Assembly: GCA_947258695.1 (NCBI GenBank)
Contig: CAMYJG010000035.1
Span: 1 to 50,498 of the forward strand
Origin: an uncultured Ectothiorhodospiraceae bacterium
GTDB lineage: Bacteria > Pseudomonadota > Gammaproteobacteria > UBA6429 > Thiohalophilaceae
Reading direction: 5' to 3'
DNA: 50,498 nucleotides
The notes beneath the pieces were generated by a model, which saw only the letters and a list, made by a program, of their open reading frames with translations, was not told the origin of the DNA and searched no databases. The translations under genes and the position numbers were made by a program. Below, piece after piece: positions 16,628-25,974 of the stretch (its first letter is position 1; each line of letters begins with the position of its first letter).

Positions 16628-18424
16628 ATGAATTTAACAATCAGTTATTTACTAGAGTCATATAAAAATAAATCATTGACACCGAAAGATGTGGTCGAAA
16701 ACATCTTAAAACGTAGCGCAGAATTTACAGAACATAATATCTGGATTCATCAGCTTAATATGGATGAACTAAAACCATATCTGGATAATTTAGAAAATAA
16801 AAATATTAACGATCTTCCTTTGTACGGCATCCCATTTGCGATAAAAGATAATATTGATCTTGCAGGCGTACCAACTACGGCTGCTTGCCCAGCTTTTGAA
16901 AAAATGCCCGAAAAATCAGCTTTTGTTGTGCAGCAATTGATCAATGCAGGTGCTATTCCATTGGGAAAAACCAACATGGATCAGTTTGCGACAGGTTTAG
17001 TCGGTACACGTTCACCAGAACCCTGGGGTGAATGTAAAAATGCCTTTGATAAAGAATATATTTCAGGTGGTTCAAGTTCAGGCTCAGCAGTTGCTGTTGC
17101 ACAGGGATTAGCGAGTTTCTCCCTGGGCACAGATACTGCCGGCTCTGGTCGAGTTCCTGCTGCATTTAATAATCTAGTCGGCTTAAAGCCATCAATCGGC
17201 TTATTAAGTATGAATGGCGTGCTACCCGCCTGTCGTAGTATTGATTGTGTCAGTATCTTTGCTTTAACAACAGATGATGCAAATTATGTTTTAGAACAAG
17301 CTGCGGTATATGATGAAAATGATCAGTATGCTCGTAAGATAACCTTTGAAAATAATCAACGTCATTATGGCATGCCTGATGAGAAATTTACTTTTGCTGT
17401 GCCCAACGAGGAACAACTGGCATTTTTTGAGAATGATTCAGCAAAAAAATTATTTAATCAGAGTATTCAACAATTAGAGTCATTAGGTGGTATTAAACAT
17501 GAAATTGACTTTAGTACATTTATAAAAGCAGCTAAATTACTATATGAAGGCCCATGGGTTGCTGAACGATATGTCGCTACAGAAGATATTATTGTTAAAC
17601 AGCCTGACGCATTATTACCGGTTATTAAAACAATAATTGGTGGCGGCGAAAATAAATTAGCAACCGATTTTTTCAAAGCAGAATATCAAATGCAGGTTTA
17701 TCGGCAAAAAGCCAAACAAGCACTCGCCCAGTTTGATTTCATGGTTACTCCAACAGCGGGAACAATTTATAGCATTGATGAAGTAAATAATGATCCAATA
17801 CAACTCAATAGTAACCTGGGTTATTACACGAATTATATGAATTTACTCGATTGCTCATGTGTTGCTGTACCTGCGGGTTTTCTGGATAGCGGTTTACCCT
17901 GGGGCATTAGTTTTGTTAGTACTGCTATGCAAGATAGAAAATTATTAGCCTATGCAAATAAATGGCAGCAATATAAAAATATTAACCCTGGTAATTTAGA
18001 TATTGCATTAGCGGCATCTCAAGCAGATGCAATCGCATATATGGATATGATTCCACTTATTGTTTGTGGTGCACATATGCAAGGATTGGCTTTGAATTGG
18101 CAACTCATGGAACGTGGTGCCAAGTTCCAGGAAAAAACAACATCAGCTAACTCATATCGAATGTTTGTTATTGAAGGTGCGATAAAACGTCCGGGTATGG
18201 TGCGTGATGAGGATAAAGGCCAGGCCATCGATATAGAAATATGGCAGGTACCTAAGTCAGAATTTGGTAGTTTTGTAGCAGCTATTCCTGGTCCATTAGG
18301 TATAGGTAAAGTTGAGACCACTGATGGAAGGTGGTTGCCCGGTTTTATTTGTGAAGGCCACGCCATTGTCGGTGCAAATGAAATTAGTCACTTAGGTGGT
18401 TGGCGACAATACATCGTTAAATAA
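16628..18424 (+). CDS. atzF: Allophanate hydrolase
   Basis: A 598-residue cytoplasmic enzyme that hydrolyses allophanate to two ammonia and two CO2, the last step after the carboxylase. The amidase-signature domain (about 1-450) has the Lys-Ser-Ser triad: K73 in FAIKDNID, S149 in GGSSSGS and nucleophile S173 in DTAGSGR. The C-terminal domain (about 465-598, ending GHAIVGANEISHLGGWRQY) is specific to allophanate hydrolases and separates it from general amidases. The gene lies just after the carboxylase, with GTGGTG spacing, and is intact. Confidence 0.95.
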   Translation: MNLTISYLLESYKNKSLTPKDVVENILKRSAEFTEHNIWIHQLNMDELKPYLDNLENKNINDLPLYGIPFAIKDNIDLAGVPTTAACPAFEKMPEKSAFVVQQLINAGAIPLGKTNMDQFATGLVGTRSPEPWGECKNAFDKEYISGGSSSGSAVAVAQGLASFSLGTDTAGSGRVPAAFNNLVGLKPSIGLLSMNGVLPACRSIDCVSIFALTTDDANYVLEQAAVYDENDQYARKITFENNQRHYGMPDEKFTFAVPNEEQLAFFENDSAKKLFNQSIQQLESLGGIKHEIDFSTFIKAAKLLYEGPWVAERYVATEDIIVKQPDALLPVIKTIIGGGENKLATDFFKAEYQMQVYRQKAKQALAQFDFMVTPTAGTIYSIDEVNNDPIQLNSNLGYYTNYMNLLDCSCVAVPAGFLDSGLPWGISFVSTAMQDRKLLAYANKWQQYKNINPGNLDIALAASQADAIAYMDMIPLIVCGAHMQGLALNWQLMERGAKFQEKTTSANSYRMFVIEGAIKRPGMVRDEDKGQAIDIEIWQVPKSEFGSFVAAIPGPLGIGKVETTDGRWLPGFICEGHAIVGANEISHLGGWRQYIVK

Positions 18425-18523
18425 ATCTGTGCCTTAGCTGAACTTACTCCGTTCAGAAAATCACTTACTCTTTTTATATCTAAAAAATGGTTCGCTCCTT
18501 ATTGGGGCGTGCTATTTATAGTT

Positions 18524-18540
18524 TGCTTTTAATTAGTGCA
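18524..18540 (+). promoter_or_regulatory. Probable NtrC site upstream of amt1
   Basis: TGCTTTTAATTAGTGCA has TGC/GCA symmetry with one good half-site (AGTGCA) and the right 17-base length. Its centre is about 75 bases before the start expected from the sigma-54 element at 18580. Confidence 0.5.
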
Positions 18541-18579
18541 GCAAAATAAAATTTATTAAGATAAAACGCCATATTTCAC

Positions 18580-18595
18580 TGGCACATAAATTGCT
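18580..18595 (+). promoter_or_regulatory. Sigma-54 promoter of amt1
   Basis: TGGCACATAAATTGCT fits the -24/-12 consensus fully. It is 38 bases before the ATG at 18634. Confidence 0.88.
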
Positions 18596-18633
18596 CAGTC
18601 ATATTTATAAAAATAATATATGGACCCCCACAT

Positions 18634-19935
18634 ATGAAAACTATCATGACTTTGCTTCTTTTTGTTGCAGAGCTTACTTATGTTTATGCTGCAGAGTCGG
18701 CTACGGCAACTGTTGCGACGAAAGAAAGCGTTGATACCGTATGGATTGTCATGGCTGCTGCTTTAGTATTTTTTATGCAGTCGGGATTTGCCTTGCTTGA
18801 AAGTGGCATGTCTCGTGCGAAAAATGCAATTAATGTTTTAATGAAAAATTATCTTGACGTTTGTGTTGGTAGTCTGGTTTTTTGGGTTATAGGATATGGA
18901 TTACTGTTTGGAGATAATTTTTCAGGTTTAATCGGTACCTCTCATTTTTTATTAAATGAGCATACCGATATGGATTATAGTTTGTTGCTGTTTCAAACTA
19001 TGTTTGCAGCAACTGCAGTGACCATAGTTAGTGGTGCAATGGCAGAGCGCACACGCTTCCATGCCTATCTTGTTGGAGCCGTCTTTATTAGTGGAATAAT
19101 CTACCCCATCTTTGGCAGTTGGGTCTGGGGTAGTTTATATAATGGTAAAGGCTGGTTAGCCGAATTAGGTTTTATTGACTTTGCAGGTTCAACGGTTGTT
19201 CACTCAATAGGAGGCTGGGTTGCCCTGGCGGGTATTATTGTGCTTGGTCCACGGCTTGGAAAAATTTCACCCTCTGGTGAAATTCGACAAATTCCTGGTC
19301 ATAATCTTACTCTTGTCGCGTTAGGGGGCTTAATCCTTTGGTTGGGTTGGTTTGGCTTCAACGGTGGCAGTACAGTTTCTGCAGACACTTCTATAGGACT
19401 AATCATTCTCAACACACATCTTGCTGCATCAAGCGGTGCTGTGGGTGCCTTGGTAATGATGTTGATGTCACGCCAACCTATATTAATAACAAATACAGTT
19501 AATGGTAGCCTCGGCGGGCTGGTAGGTATCACCGCAGGTTGCGCAACAATGGATCCAGTTTATGCAATGATAACGGGTTTTATCGCCGGTATTATTGTTA
19601 TTCTTTCTGCAAAAATGCTCGAATTAATGAAACTTGATGATGTAGTAGGTGCGGTTGCTGTACATGGTTTTGCTGGTGCATGGGGTACCTTAGCGGCCGG
19701 TATTTTTCTCAAAGGAAACATGTTTGATTCGGTGCAAATACTGACGCAATTTATCGGTATAGCCGTTGCCTTCGTATGGGCATTCTCCACGGCATACATT
19801 ATGTATAAGGTGATCGACAAAACCATTGGTTTAAGAGCAAGCACTGTTGATGAGCAGCAGGGTTTAGATTATTCGGAACATTATGAAATTGGATATCCAG
19901 AATTTCATACAGAGCAAATGCATAAGGGAAAATAA
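18634..19935 (+). CDS. amt: Ammonium transporter (Amt family), copy 1
   Basis: A 433-residue inner-membrane channel with a signal-like N-terminal helix and eleven further hydrophobic segments. The paired pore histidines are in STVVHSIGG and VAVHGFAGAW, and the family motif LGWFGFNGGS is present. It conducts ammonium/ammonia into the cell. The C-terminal tail (DYSEHYEIGYPEFH) has the conserved pattern that docks PII proteins. It differs clearly in sequence from the second Amt at 44159. It has its own sigma-54 promoter and overlaps by one base the unknown gene that follows. The cluster before it releases ammonia intracellularly, so this copy may serve recapture or scavenging. Confidence 0.95.
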   Translation: MKTIMTLLLFVAELTYVYAAESATATVATKESVDTVWIVMAAALVFFMQSGFALLESGMSRAKNAINVLMKNYLDVCVGSLVFWVIGYGLLFGDNFSGLIGTSHFLLNEHTDMDYSLLLFQTMFAATAVTIVSGAMAERTRFHAYLVGAVFISGIIYPIFGSWVWGSLYNGKGWLAELGFIDFAGSTVVHSIGGWVALAGIIVLGPRLGKISPSGEIRQIPGHNLTLVALGGLILWLGWFGFNGGSTVSADTSIGLIILNTHLAASSGAVGALVMMLMSRQPILITNTVNGSLGGLVGITAGCATMDPVYAMITGFIAGIIVILSAKMLELMKLDDVVGAVAVHGFAGAWGTLAAGIFLKGNMFDSVQILTQFIGIAVAFVWAFSTAYIMYKVIDKTIGLRASTVDEQQGLDYSEHYEIGYPEFHTEQMHKGK

Positions 19936-20588
19936 TGCAACATTTTGAAGATTTATCTCATAAAAAACGTGCAATTTATATTGCATTACTAAATTATTTA
20001 AATCCAAAACAGGCTGGACAAGCGACTGATATCTGGATTAAAGAATATTCAAATAAATCAGCCTTTGAATTACAGTCTTATATCACAAGAATCACACGAG
20101 AACTTAGTGTAAAAATTAATCGAAAAGATATTCAGCAATCGATTATAAAAATGCTATTAAATGATTCACCAGATTCTAACGACAAGAAGGATGAGCATGA
20201 ATATTTAGCCAAGGAGACACCGGCTACAGAAGCGCAATTACCACATATCGTTTTTTCATCGTTTATGATGCAGTGGCTAAGTGAAGTTGAAAAAATAAAT
20301 GCTGATCTTAGTTTAAGTATTAAGCGTTACATCTCGAATAATTTAATAAAACTGGAATTAAATTTCGACGATATGATAAAAATAAAAACCTGGTTAAACA
20401 CTAAAGGTAATAATTTATATATTAAAGATCTCACTATTGAGCAAATGGAAAAAATATTTCATTTTTGTTATGTGGGATCATGTGAATATATTGGCCCGGT
20501 AAAAACAGATAAAATTGTCTCTGAGGTAGCTAAAATAGTAGGGCAAATGCCTGATGCCATAAATTTTTCACCTAAAAAATTCTTTTAA
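19935..20588 (+). CDS. Unknown protein encoded in overlap with amt1
   Basis: I do not recognise this 217-residue protein. The start codon overlaps the amt stop (TAATG), so the two are co-translated. The sequence is soluble, helical, rich in Lys, Ile and Asn, and has no signal peptide or membrane segment. Two blocks are visible: an N-terminal region up to about residue 75 (LNYLNPKQAGQATDIW...) and, after a charged linker (DSNDKKDEHEY), a C-terminal region of about 115 residues. The N-terminal block resembles a flagellar-FliG/SpoU-like helical repeat only superficially and I make no claim from it. Position suggests a function with Amt, for instance signalling or assembly. Base composition is like its neighbours. 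Confidence 0.75.
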   Translation: MQHFEDLSHKKRAIYIALLNYLNPKQAGQATDIWIKEYSNKSAFELQSYITRITRELSVKINRKDIQQSIIKMLLNDSPDSNDKKDEHEYLAKETPATEAQLPHIVFSSFMMQWLSEVEKINADLSLSIKRYISNNLIKLELNFDDMIKIKTWLNTKGNNLYIKDLTIEQMEKIFHFCYVGSCEYIGPVKTDKIVSEVAKIVGQMPDAINFSPKKFF

Positions 20589-20647
20589 CGTATTATTGAA
20601 ATGCAAAATTTTGATGTTAGCTGGCTTACCAGTGCTAAATTTAGATA

Positions 20648-22669
20648 TTAACTATTTGCCAGCATACTTTTTAAGTCAGCAAGACTAGCATTGCCACGCG
20701 CTTTTTTCTCTTCTTCGGGTAACTCGACGCCGGCTCCACTCCATTGCAATAATTCTTCGGGTAATTCTTCGAGGAAACGACTTGGTTCACAATTAATGAT
20801 TTCACCATAGCGTTTACGCTTGGTGGCGTAACTAATCGTCAGTGTTTTACGGGCCCGGGTAATACCTACATAAGCAAGGCGTCGTTCTTCTTCGATATTT
20901 TCTTCTTCAATGCTATTTCGATGAGGTAGTATTTCTTCTTCCACTCCAACTAAATAAACATGGGGAAACTCGAGACCTTTTGAGGCGTGTAATGTCATCA
21001 GGTGAACGCGGTTATCTGAATTGTCTTCGTTATCGCGATCTAAGGTATCTAGTAAAGTCAGTTTAGCAATCAGGGTTGCCAGGTCTGCTTCAGGTTCTTT
21101 TGCTGATAAACGTTCTAACCAGTTCACCAGTTCATTAACGTTATCCATACGTCGCATGGCATCGGCTTCATCTTTACTGGTATCAATCAACCAACGCTCA
21201 TAGTCTATGTCAGCAATAAGTTCTTTAACGATCGAGGCAGGGCTTTCAGAGTCACTAAGCGATTCTGAGCGTAATGAGTAATCTTTTATCCATTGTGCAA
21301 AGTCTGATAAGTTTGAGCTGGCTCGGTTACCGACACTTTCGCGCAAGAATGAATCAAAGCAGGCTGAAAATAAACTATGATTATATTTGCTACAAAAGTT
21401 ACTCAGTTTTTCCAGGCTGGTTGGTCCAATTTCACGTCGCGGTACATTGGCGATACGCAAGAATGCATTATCATCATCGGGATTAGCAATAAGCCTGAGA
21501 TAAGACATGATGTCTTTTATTTCACTGTAAGCAAAGAAAGACATGCCGCCACTTAAATAATATGGAATATTATTTTCTCGTAACATGCGTTCAAAGACAC
21601 GGGATTGATGATTGCCACGATAAAGAATTGCGTAATCTTTATGCGCGGTACGGTTTACAAATTGGTGATGATTTAGCTCAGCAACGATTTGATCGGCCTC
21701 ATCATCTTCATGACGACATCGTAAGATACGAACAGGTTGACCAAAACCTAAATCACTCCACAGGTTCTTTTCAAATATATGCGGGTTATTTTCTATCAGT
21801 GAATTGGCACACTTTAAGATGCAGCCTGTCGAACGGTAGTTTTGTTCCAGTTTAATGACTTCAAGTTGCGGAAAGTCCTGATTAAGTAATTTTAGGTTTT
21901 CGGGCTGAGCACCACGCCATGAATAAACCGATTGATCGTCATCACCCACTACAGTTAAGTTAGCAATTTTACCGACAATCAATTTTACCAGTTCGTACTG
22001 TGTTGCATTAGTATCCTGGTATTCATCAACCAGTAAATAACGAATTTGATTTTGCCAGCGTTCTTTAATGTCAGGATTATCGCGCAGCAACAGTACAGGG
22101 ATCATAATTAAATCATCAAAATCAACCGCGTTATAAGTTTGTAAGTGGTGATTATATTGCTCATATACGGTTGCAGCGACGGTTAACAGGGCATCACCAT
22201 TTGCTTCCTGCAAAGCCTGTTCTGGTAATACAAAGGCATTTTTCCAGCGCGAGATTTGCCAGAGTATTTGATCAGTTTTACCATCGGGATCAGAAAAGGC
22301 CAGTTTCATTAATTGTTTAATTAAAGCTAAAGAATCCTGGTTGTCGTAAATCGAAAAGCCTTTTTTGTAAGGCAAGTTATTCAATTCTTTACGAATAATA
22401 TCCAGGCCGAGTGTGTGGAAGGTTGAAACACGTAAACCTTTGCTTTTATCTTTGCCCAGCAATTTAGCGACACGGGTTTCCATTTCCCTGGCAGATTTAT
22501 TGGTAAAGGTAACTGCTGCAATATTGTGCGGTTTAATTTCGCACTGTTCTATCAGGTAGGCTATTTTTTGAGTAATAACACCAGTTTTGCCACTACCGGC
22601 ACCAGCCAGCACAAGACAAGGGCCATCTATATAGCGAACGGCAGAATGTTGTTGCGGATTTAACTTCAC
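20648..22669 (-). CDS. rep: ATP-dependent DNA helicase Rep
   Basis: A 673-residue superfamily 1A helicase, the same length as E. coli Rep. It has Walker A GAGSGKT (K28), DEYQDTN as motif II, DDDQSVYSWRGA as motif III, EQNYRST as motif IV, and VHLMTLHASKGLEFPHVYLVG and EERRLAYVGITRA as motifs V-VI. It unwinds DNA 3' to 5' and helps replication forks pass obstacles. The N-terminus (MKLNPQQHSAV) is typical of Rep rather than UvrD. It is on the opposite strand to the amt genes and converges with the unknown gene, about 60 bases away, without a clear terminator. Confidence 0.95.
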   Translation of the reverse strand: MKLNPQQHSAVRYIDGPCLVLAGAGSGKTGVITQKIAYLIEQCEIKPHNIAAVTFTNKSAREMETRVAKLLGKDKSKGLRVSTFHTLGLDIIRKELNNLPYKKGFSIYDNQDSLALIKQLMKLAFSDPDGKTDQILWQISRWKNAFVLPEQALQEANGDALLTVAATVYEQYNHHLQTYNAVDFDDLIMIPVLLLRDNPDIKERWQNQIRYLLVDEYQDTNATQYELVKLIVGKIANLTVVGDDDQSVYSWRGAQPENLKLLNQDFPQLEVIKLEQNYRSTGCILKCANSLIENNPHIFEKNLWSDLGFGQPVRILRCRHEDDEADQIVAELNHHQFVNRTAHKDYAILYRGNHQSRVFERMLRENNIPYYLSGGMSFFAYSEIKDIMSYLRLIANPDDDNAFLRIANVPRREIGPTSLEKLSNFCSKYNHSLFSACFDSFLRESVGNRASSNLSDFAQWIKDYSLRSESLSDSESPASIVKELIADIDYERWLIDTSKDEADAMRRMDNVNELVNWLERLSAKEPEADLATLIAKLTLLDTLDRDNEDNSDNRVHLMTLHASKGLEFPHVYLVGVEEEILPHRNSIEEENIEEERRLAYVGITRARKTLTISYATKRKRYGEIINCEPSRFLEELPEELLQWSGAGVELPEEEKKARGNASLADLKSMLANS

Positions 22670-22786
22670 GAAAGGACGTCTGGCCTGTTGTATGTGTAAT
22701 AAAAAGAATGACTATTTTAAAACGAAGTGGGGGTGCAGGTCGATGTTGACATTAGCTGTCGTCAGTGTAGGGAGCTAGCATGAATA

Positions 22787-24304
22787 TTACGGGGTAAAAC
22801 CACGATCGAGGCGACGGTAACCAATCGCTTCACTAATATGTTGCATTGAAATAGATTCTTCATCATTTAAATCAGCAATAGTGCGGGCAACTTTAATAAT
22901 TCGATTATGTGATCGAGCAGAAAGACCTAATCGATTGACGGCTTGTTCCAGTAATGTAGATGCGGCTTGATCAAGCTGACAAAAACGTTTTATCTCTTGC
23001 GGGCTCATGACAGCATTAGTATTTTTGCTACGATGTAACTGCCGTTGATGTGCGTTGATAACACGTTTACGAACGTGTTCACTACTTTCTTCTTTAGTTG
23101 ACGTTTTTTGAATTTCACTTAAAGGCACGGGGGGGACTTCAACATGCATGTCTATACGATCAAGTAATGGACCTGAAATACGTGAACGATAACGTTGAAC
23201 CTGATCACTACTACAGTGACAACGTCCATTGGGGTGACTTAAGTAACCACAGGGGCAAGGGTTCATTGCCGCAATTAATTGAAAGCGAGCCGGGAATTCA
23301 GCCTGTCGTGTTGCCCGGGAAATGACGATTCGACCTGACTCCAGTGGTTCACGCAATACTTCCAGGACACGACGATCAAATTCTGGCAGTTCATCTAAAA
23401 ACAAAACCCCATTATGTGCTAAAGAAATTTCACCCGGTTGTGGATGGCTGCCGCCTCCAACCAGGGCGACACCAGACGCCGTATGATGTGGTGCTCTGAA
23501 AACACGTTGTTGCCAGTTTTTTATTTTAAAACCATGGTAACTAATGGATTGGATAGCGGCACTTTCAAGCGCTTCTTTTTCGGTCATTAATGGAAGAATA
23601 CCGGGTAGTCGTGTTGCCAGCATTGTTTTACCAGTGCCGGGTGGACCAAGTAAAAGCAGGTTATGTCCGCCTGCAGCAGCAATCTCGAGTGCACGTTTTG
23701 CATGTTGTTGTCCAACTACATCAGACAGGTCATCTATTACTTGGCTTGTTTGTTGTTGCGAATTATTAGCAGGCAGCTCATCAAGTAAGTCTTGTTGGCC
23801 GGTGAGTTTGTTACACACTTCTAATAAATGTGAACAGTGAATTATTTCCAGATCACTGACCAGGGCAGCTTCATGAGCATTTTTATTTGCAATCACAAGC
23901 TTCCTTTTTTTATCACGACATTGCACTGCAGCGGGTAAAATCCCGCGTACATGACGTAATTCGCCGCTTAGAGCCAGCTCGCCAATAAACTCAAAGTGAT
24001 TAAGTTTATCTGTTGCTATTTGTCCCGAGGCAGCGAGTATGCCGATTGCAATGGGGAGATCAAAGCGGCTACCTTCTTTAGGTAAATCTGCTGGTGCCAG
24101 GTTAATGGTGATACGACGTGCAGGAAAATCAAAATGACTATTAATTAACGCCGCGCGTACCCGGTCTTTACTTTCTTTAACTTCGGTATCGGCTAAGCCA
24201 ACAATCGATAAGCTTGGTAGTCCATTAGAAAGATGAACTTCTATTGTAACCTGGGGAGCATTAATTCCAATTTGGGCGCGTGTATATATAGTCGCAAGTG
24301 ACAT
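22787..24304 (-). CDS. comM: ComM/YifB-family Mg-chelatase-like AAA+ ATPase
   Basis: A 505-residue protein. It has an N-terminal ChlI-like (Lon-protease-like) domain, a central AAA+ module (GPPGTGKT Walker A, GVLFLDELPEF Walker B, MNPCPCGY sensor region) and a C-terminal Mg-chelatase subdomain (RSHNRIIKVARTIADL). ComM is a hexameric helicase promoting branch migration during natural transformation; the family is widespread even in non-transformable bacteria. A good ribosome binding site (AGGAAAGGAAG) precedes the ATG. It lies between ubiK and rep on the same strand. Confidence 0.93.
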   Translation of the reverse strand: MSLATIYTRAQIGINAPQVTIEVHLSNGLPSLSIVGLADTEVKESKDRVRAALINSHFDFPARRITINLAPADLPKEGSRFDLPIAIGILAASGQIATDKLNHFEFIGELALSGELRHVRGILPAAVQCRDKKRKLVIANKNAHEAALVSDLEIIHCSHLLEVCNKLTGQQDLLDELPANNSQQQTSQVIDDLSDVVGQQHAKRALEIAAAGGHNLLLLGPPGTGKTMLATRLPGILPLMTEKEALESAAIQSISYHGFKIKNWQQRVFRAPHHTASGVALVGGGSHPQPGEISLAHNGVLFLDELPEFDRRVLEVLREPLESGRIVISRATRQAEFPARFQLIAAMNPCPCGYLSHPNGRCHCSSDQVQRYRSRISGPLLDRIDMHVEVPPVPLSEIQKTSTKEESSEHVRKRVINAHQRQLHRSKNTNAVMSPQEIKRFCQLDQAASTLLEQAVNRLGLSARSHNRIIKVARTIADLNDEESISMQHISEAIGYRRLDRGFTP

Positions 24305-24395
24305 GGCTTCCTTTCCTGTATTAAAGACTCAATCCGCTGAGTCCTAGTCGTAGTACTTTAACCTCTTTATCTAATTACAACAACAATGTCAGAGC

Positions 24396-24647
24396 TTATT
24401 GTTTTAGTGTAATTTTTTCTTCAAGTTTCTTAATGATGGTCTCTAACTCATCGACTTTAGAGCGTGTTCTTTGCAGTACCGCCGTTTGCACATCAAATTC
24501 GTGACGAGTGACGATATCCATTTTTTTTAGACTGCTGGCAAGTGCCTGGCGTAAGTATTCTTGTAATTCGTCATTAAATGGACCTACTTTTCCTGGTAGA
24601 TTTTCAACAACTGATTTAATCAATTTATCAATTTCGGGTATTTGCAT
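24396..24647 (-). CDS. ubiK: Ubiquinone biosynthesis accessory factor UbiK (YqiC/BMFP family)
   Basis: An 83-residue protein with an amphipathic N-terminal helix and a long C-terminal coiled coil (QRTRSKVDELETIIKKLEEKI). This is the BMFP architecture of UbiK, which assists the aerobic ubiquinone-biosynthesis complex together with UbiJ. The length and the ubiK-comM neighbourhood are common in gammaproteobacteria. Confidence 0.9.
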   Translation of the reverse strand: MQIPEIDKLIKSVVENLPGKVGPFNDELQEYLRQALASSLKKMDIVTRHEFDVQTAVLQRTRSKVDELETIIKKLEEKITLKQ

Positions 24648-24789
24648 AGTATTTGTTTTGAAGATGACTTAAGACAGGCATTATTCTACATTAAATCCGG
24701 TATTATGTGACGATCTCAGTATTTTCTTATTAAATTGTTGTTAAAATTCATAAAAATATATTAAGTATTAACTCTATTGGGGTGAAAAA

Positions 24790-25464
24790 ATGATTAAAAA
24801 ACAACTAGCGACATTAATGTTTTCAACAGCATTAATTCTGCCTGCTGCCACATCATATGCAGTAGAAAGCTCAGCAAATGTGGCTTTAACCAGCAATTAC
24901 GTTTTCCGTGGACAAACTTTATCCAATGATAATATGGCCTTACAGGGTGGCTACGATATTGCGCAGTCTAAAGACAGTGGCTGGTATGCTGGTGCATTTT
25001 TATCGATGTTTGATAGTGGGCCTGGCGCTGAAGATGGTATCGAAACGGATATTTTCGGTGGCTGGAAAGGCAGTTTTGGCGCTCAAAGTAAATTTAATTG
25101 GGATGCGGGTCTGGCGATTTATGAATACCAGGGTGCCGACAATGTTGAAGGTCAGTTTGAAATTTATGGTGGCATCAGTTATGAAACGGCCTATATTAAA
25201 TTATATATTGGTGATGATGATAATTTCTCAAATGGTGATTATACCTACTTTGATTTTGGAGCCAGCTTCGTTGTACTAAAAGATATTGATTTAGATCTTC
25301 ATCTCGGTCACACATCAAGAGATTTTGGTAAGAACTATAACGATGCCAGCGCTACCTTGAGCAAACAGGTTAATGGTTATGACATCGCCCTAAGTCTGAC
25401 ATATGAAGATCAAGGTGATGAAATGGAATTTTTTGTTACCGTCGGTAAATCTTTTGATTTGTAA
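24790..25464 (+). CDS. TorF-family outer-membrane porin-like protein, copy 1
   Basis: A 224-residue secreted protein with a signal peptide (about 1-24, cleaved after SYA). A beta-rich, glycine/aromatic-alternating body follows, beginning NVALTSNYVFRGQTLS, the hallmark of the TorF (TIGR02001-type) family of putative porins. It ends in a C-terminal phenylalanine-containing strand (VTVGKSFDL). In related genomes this gene often stands between ubiK and glnK-amt; here only ubiK is adjacent, while glnK-amt is beside the second copy at 42723. No sigma-54 element was found upstream. A GGGGTG ribosome binding site precedes the ATG. Confidence 0.85.
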   Translation: MIKKQLATLMFSTALILPAATSYAVESSANVALTSNYVFRGQTLSNDNMALQGGYDIAQSKDSGWYAGAFLSMFDSGPGAEDGIETDIFGGWKGSFGAQSKFNWDAGLAIYEYQGADNVEGQFEIYGGISYETAYIKLYIGDDDNFSNGDYTYFDFGASFVVLKDIDLDLHLGHTSRDFGKNYNDASATLSKQVNGYDIALSLTYEDQGDEMEFFVTVGKSFDL

Positions 25465-25489
25465 CGGATAACTATCGCTTGTGTAAAAA

Positions 25490-25518
25490 AACCTGCTTTA
25501 TTAAGCAGGTTTTTTTTT
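25490..25518 (+). terminator. Rho-independent terminator after porin copy 1
   Basis: ACCTGCTT/AAGCAGGT stem with a four-base loop and nine T residues. Confidence 0.93.
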
Positions 25519-25676
25519 AAGTTTTAATAATAGTTTTCTGTAACAGGATTGGTATAACTTTTAAAATCTTAAATAAGAAATACAATCGTGTACTGAAAAC
25601 GAATTGTGTTATCAATAGAAAGCCCACCTGTTTGTTTTTATATCAAATTTAAATCCTAATGTTCGTACCTAAATGA

Positions 25677-25711
25677 TGCACGTAAATAATGCATTGCACT
25701 TATGTTGTGCA
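25677..25711 (+). promoter_or_regulatory. Tandem NtrC enhancer sites upstream of fmdA
   Basis: TGCACGTAAATAATGCA (25677-25693) and TGCACTTATGTTGTGCA (25695-25711) are two 17-base inverted repeats matching the NtrC consensus. They are separated by one base and centred about 130 and 110 bases before the predicted start. The rest of the 510-base gap between the porin and fmdA shows no gene. Confidence 0.85.
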
Positions 25712-25786
25712 GCTAGCAATATGCTGTGATCTAATAAATATCTTATTTACTATATTTTACAACAACTTATATTTATTTAATGTTGT

Positions 25787-25802
25787 TGGTACAACGATTG
25801 CA
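25787..25802 (+). promoter_or_regulatory. Sigma-54 promoter of fmdA
   Basis: TGGTACAACGATTGCA matches the consensus fully. The start codon is 172 bases further on, giving an unusually long leader of about 160 bases in which I see no strong structure. Confidence 0.87.
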
Positions 25803-25974
25803 GTGTATGAAATTAGAAGAATAAGTTAGGGCATTATATTTTTATAATCGGCTCGAATTTCAGCTATGCAAAAAAAATGTTATTTATTTTGGAACTCGAC
25901 CAGTGATATTTACCTTAAAAATAATGCTCCCATATCTGTAAATTTTAAATGTTAATAGAAGAGGTTAAGGTACG

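Noticed and set aside
24660-24789. A sigma-54 promoter for porin copy 1.
   Set aside because: No GG-N10-GC element with acceptable flanks was found in the gap.
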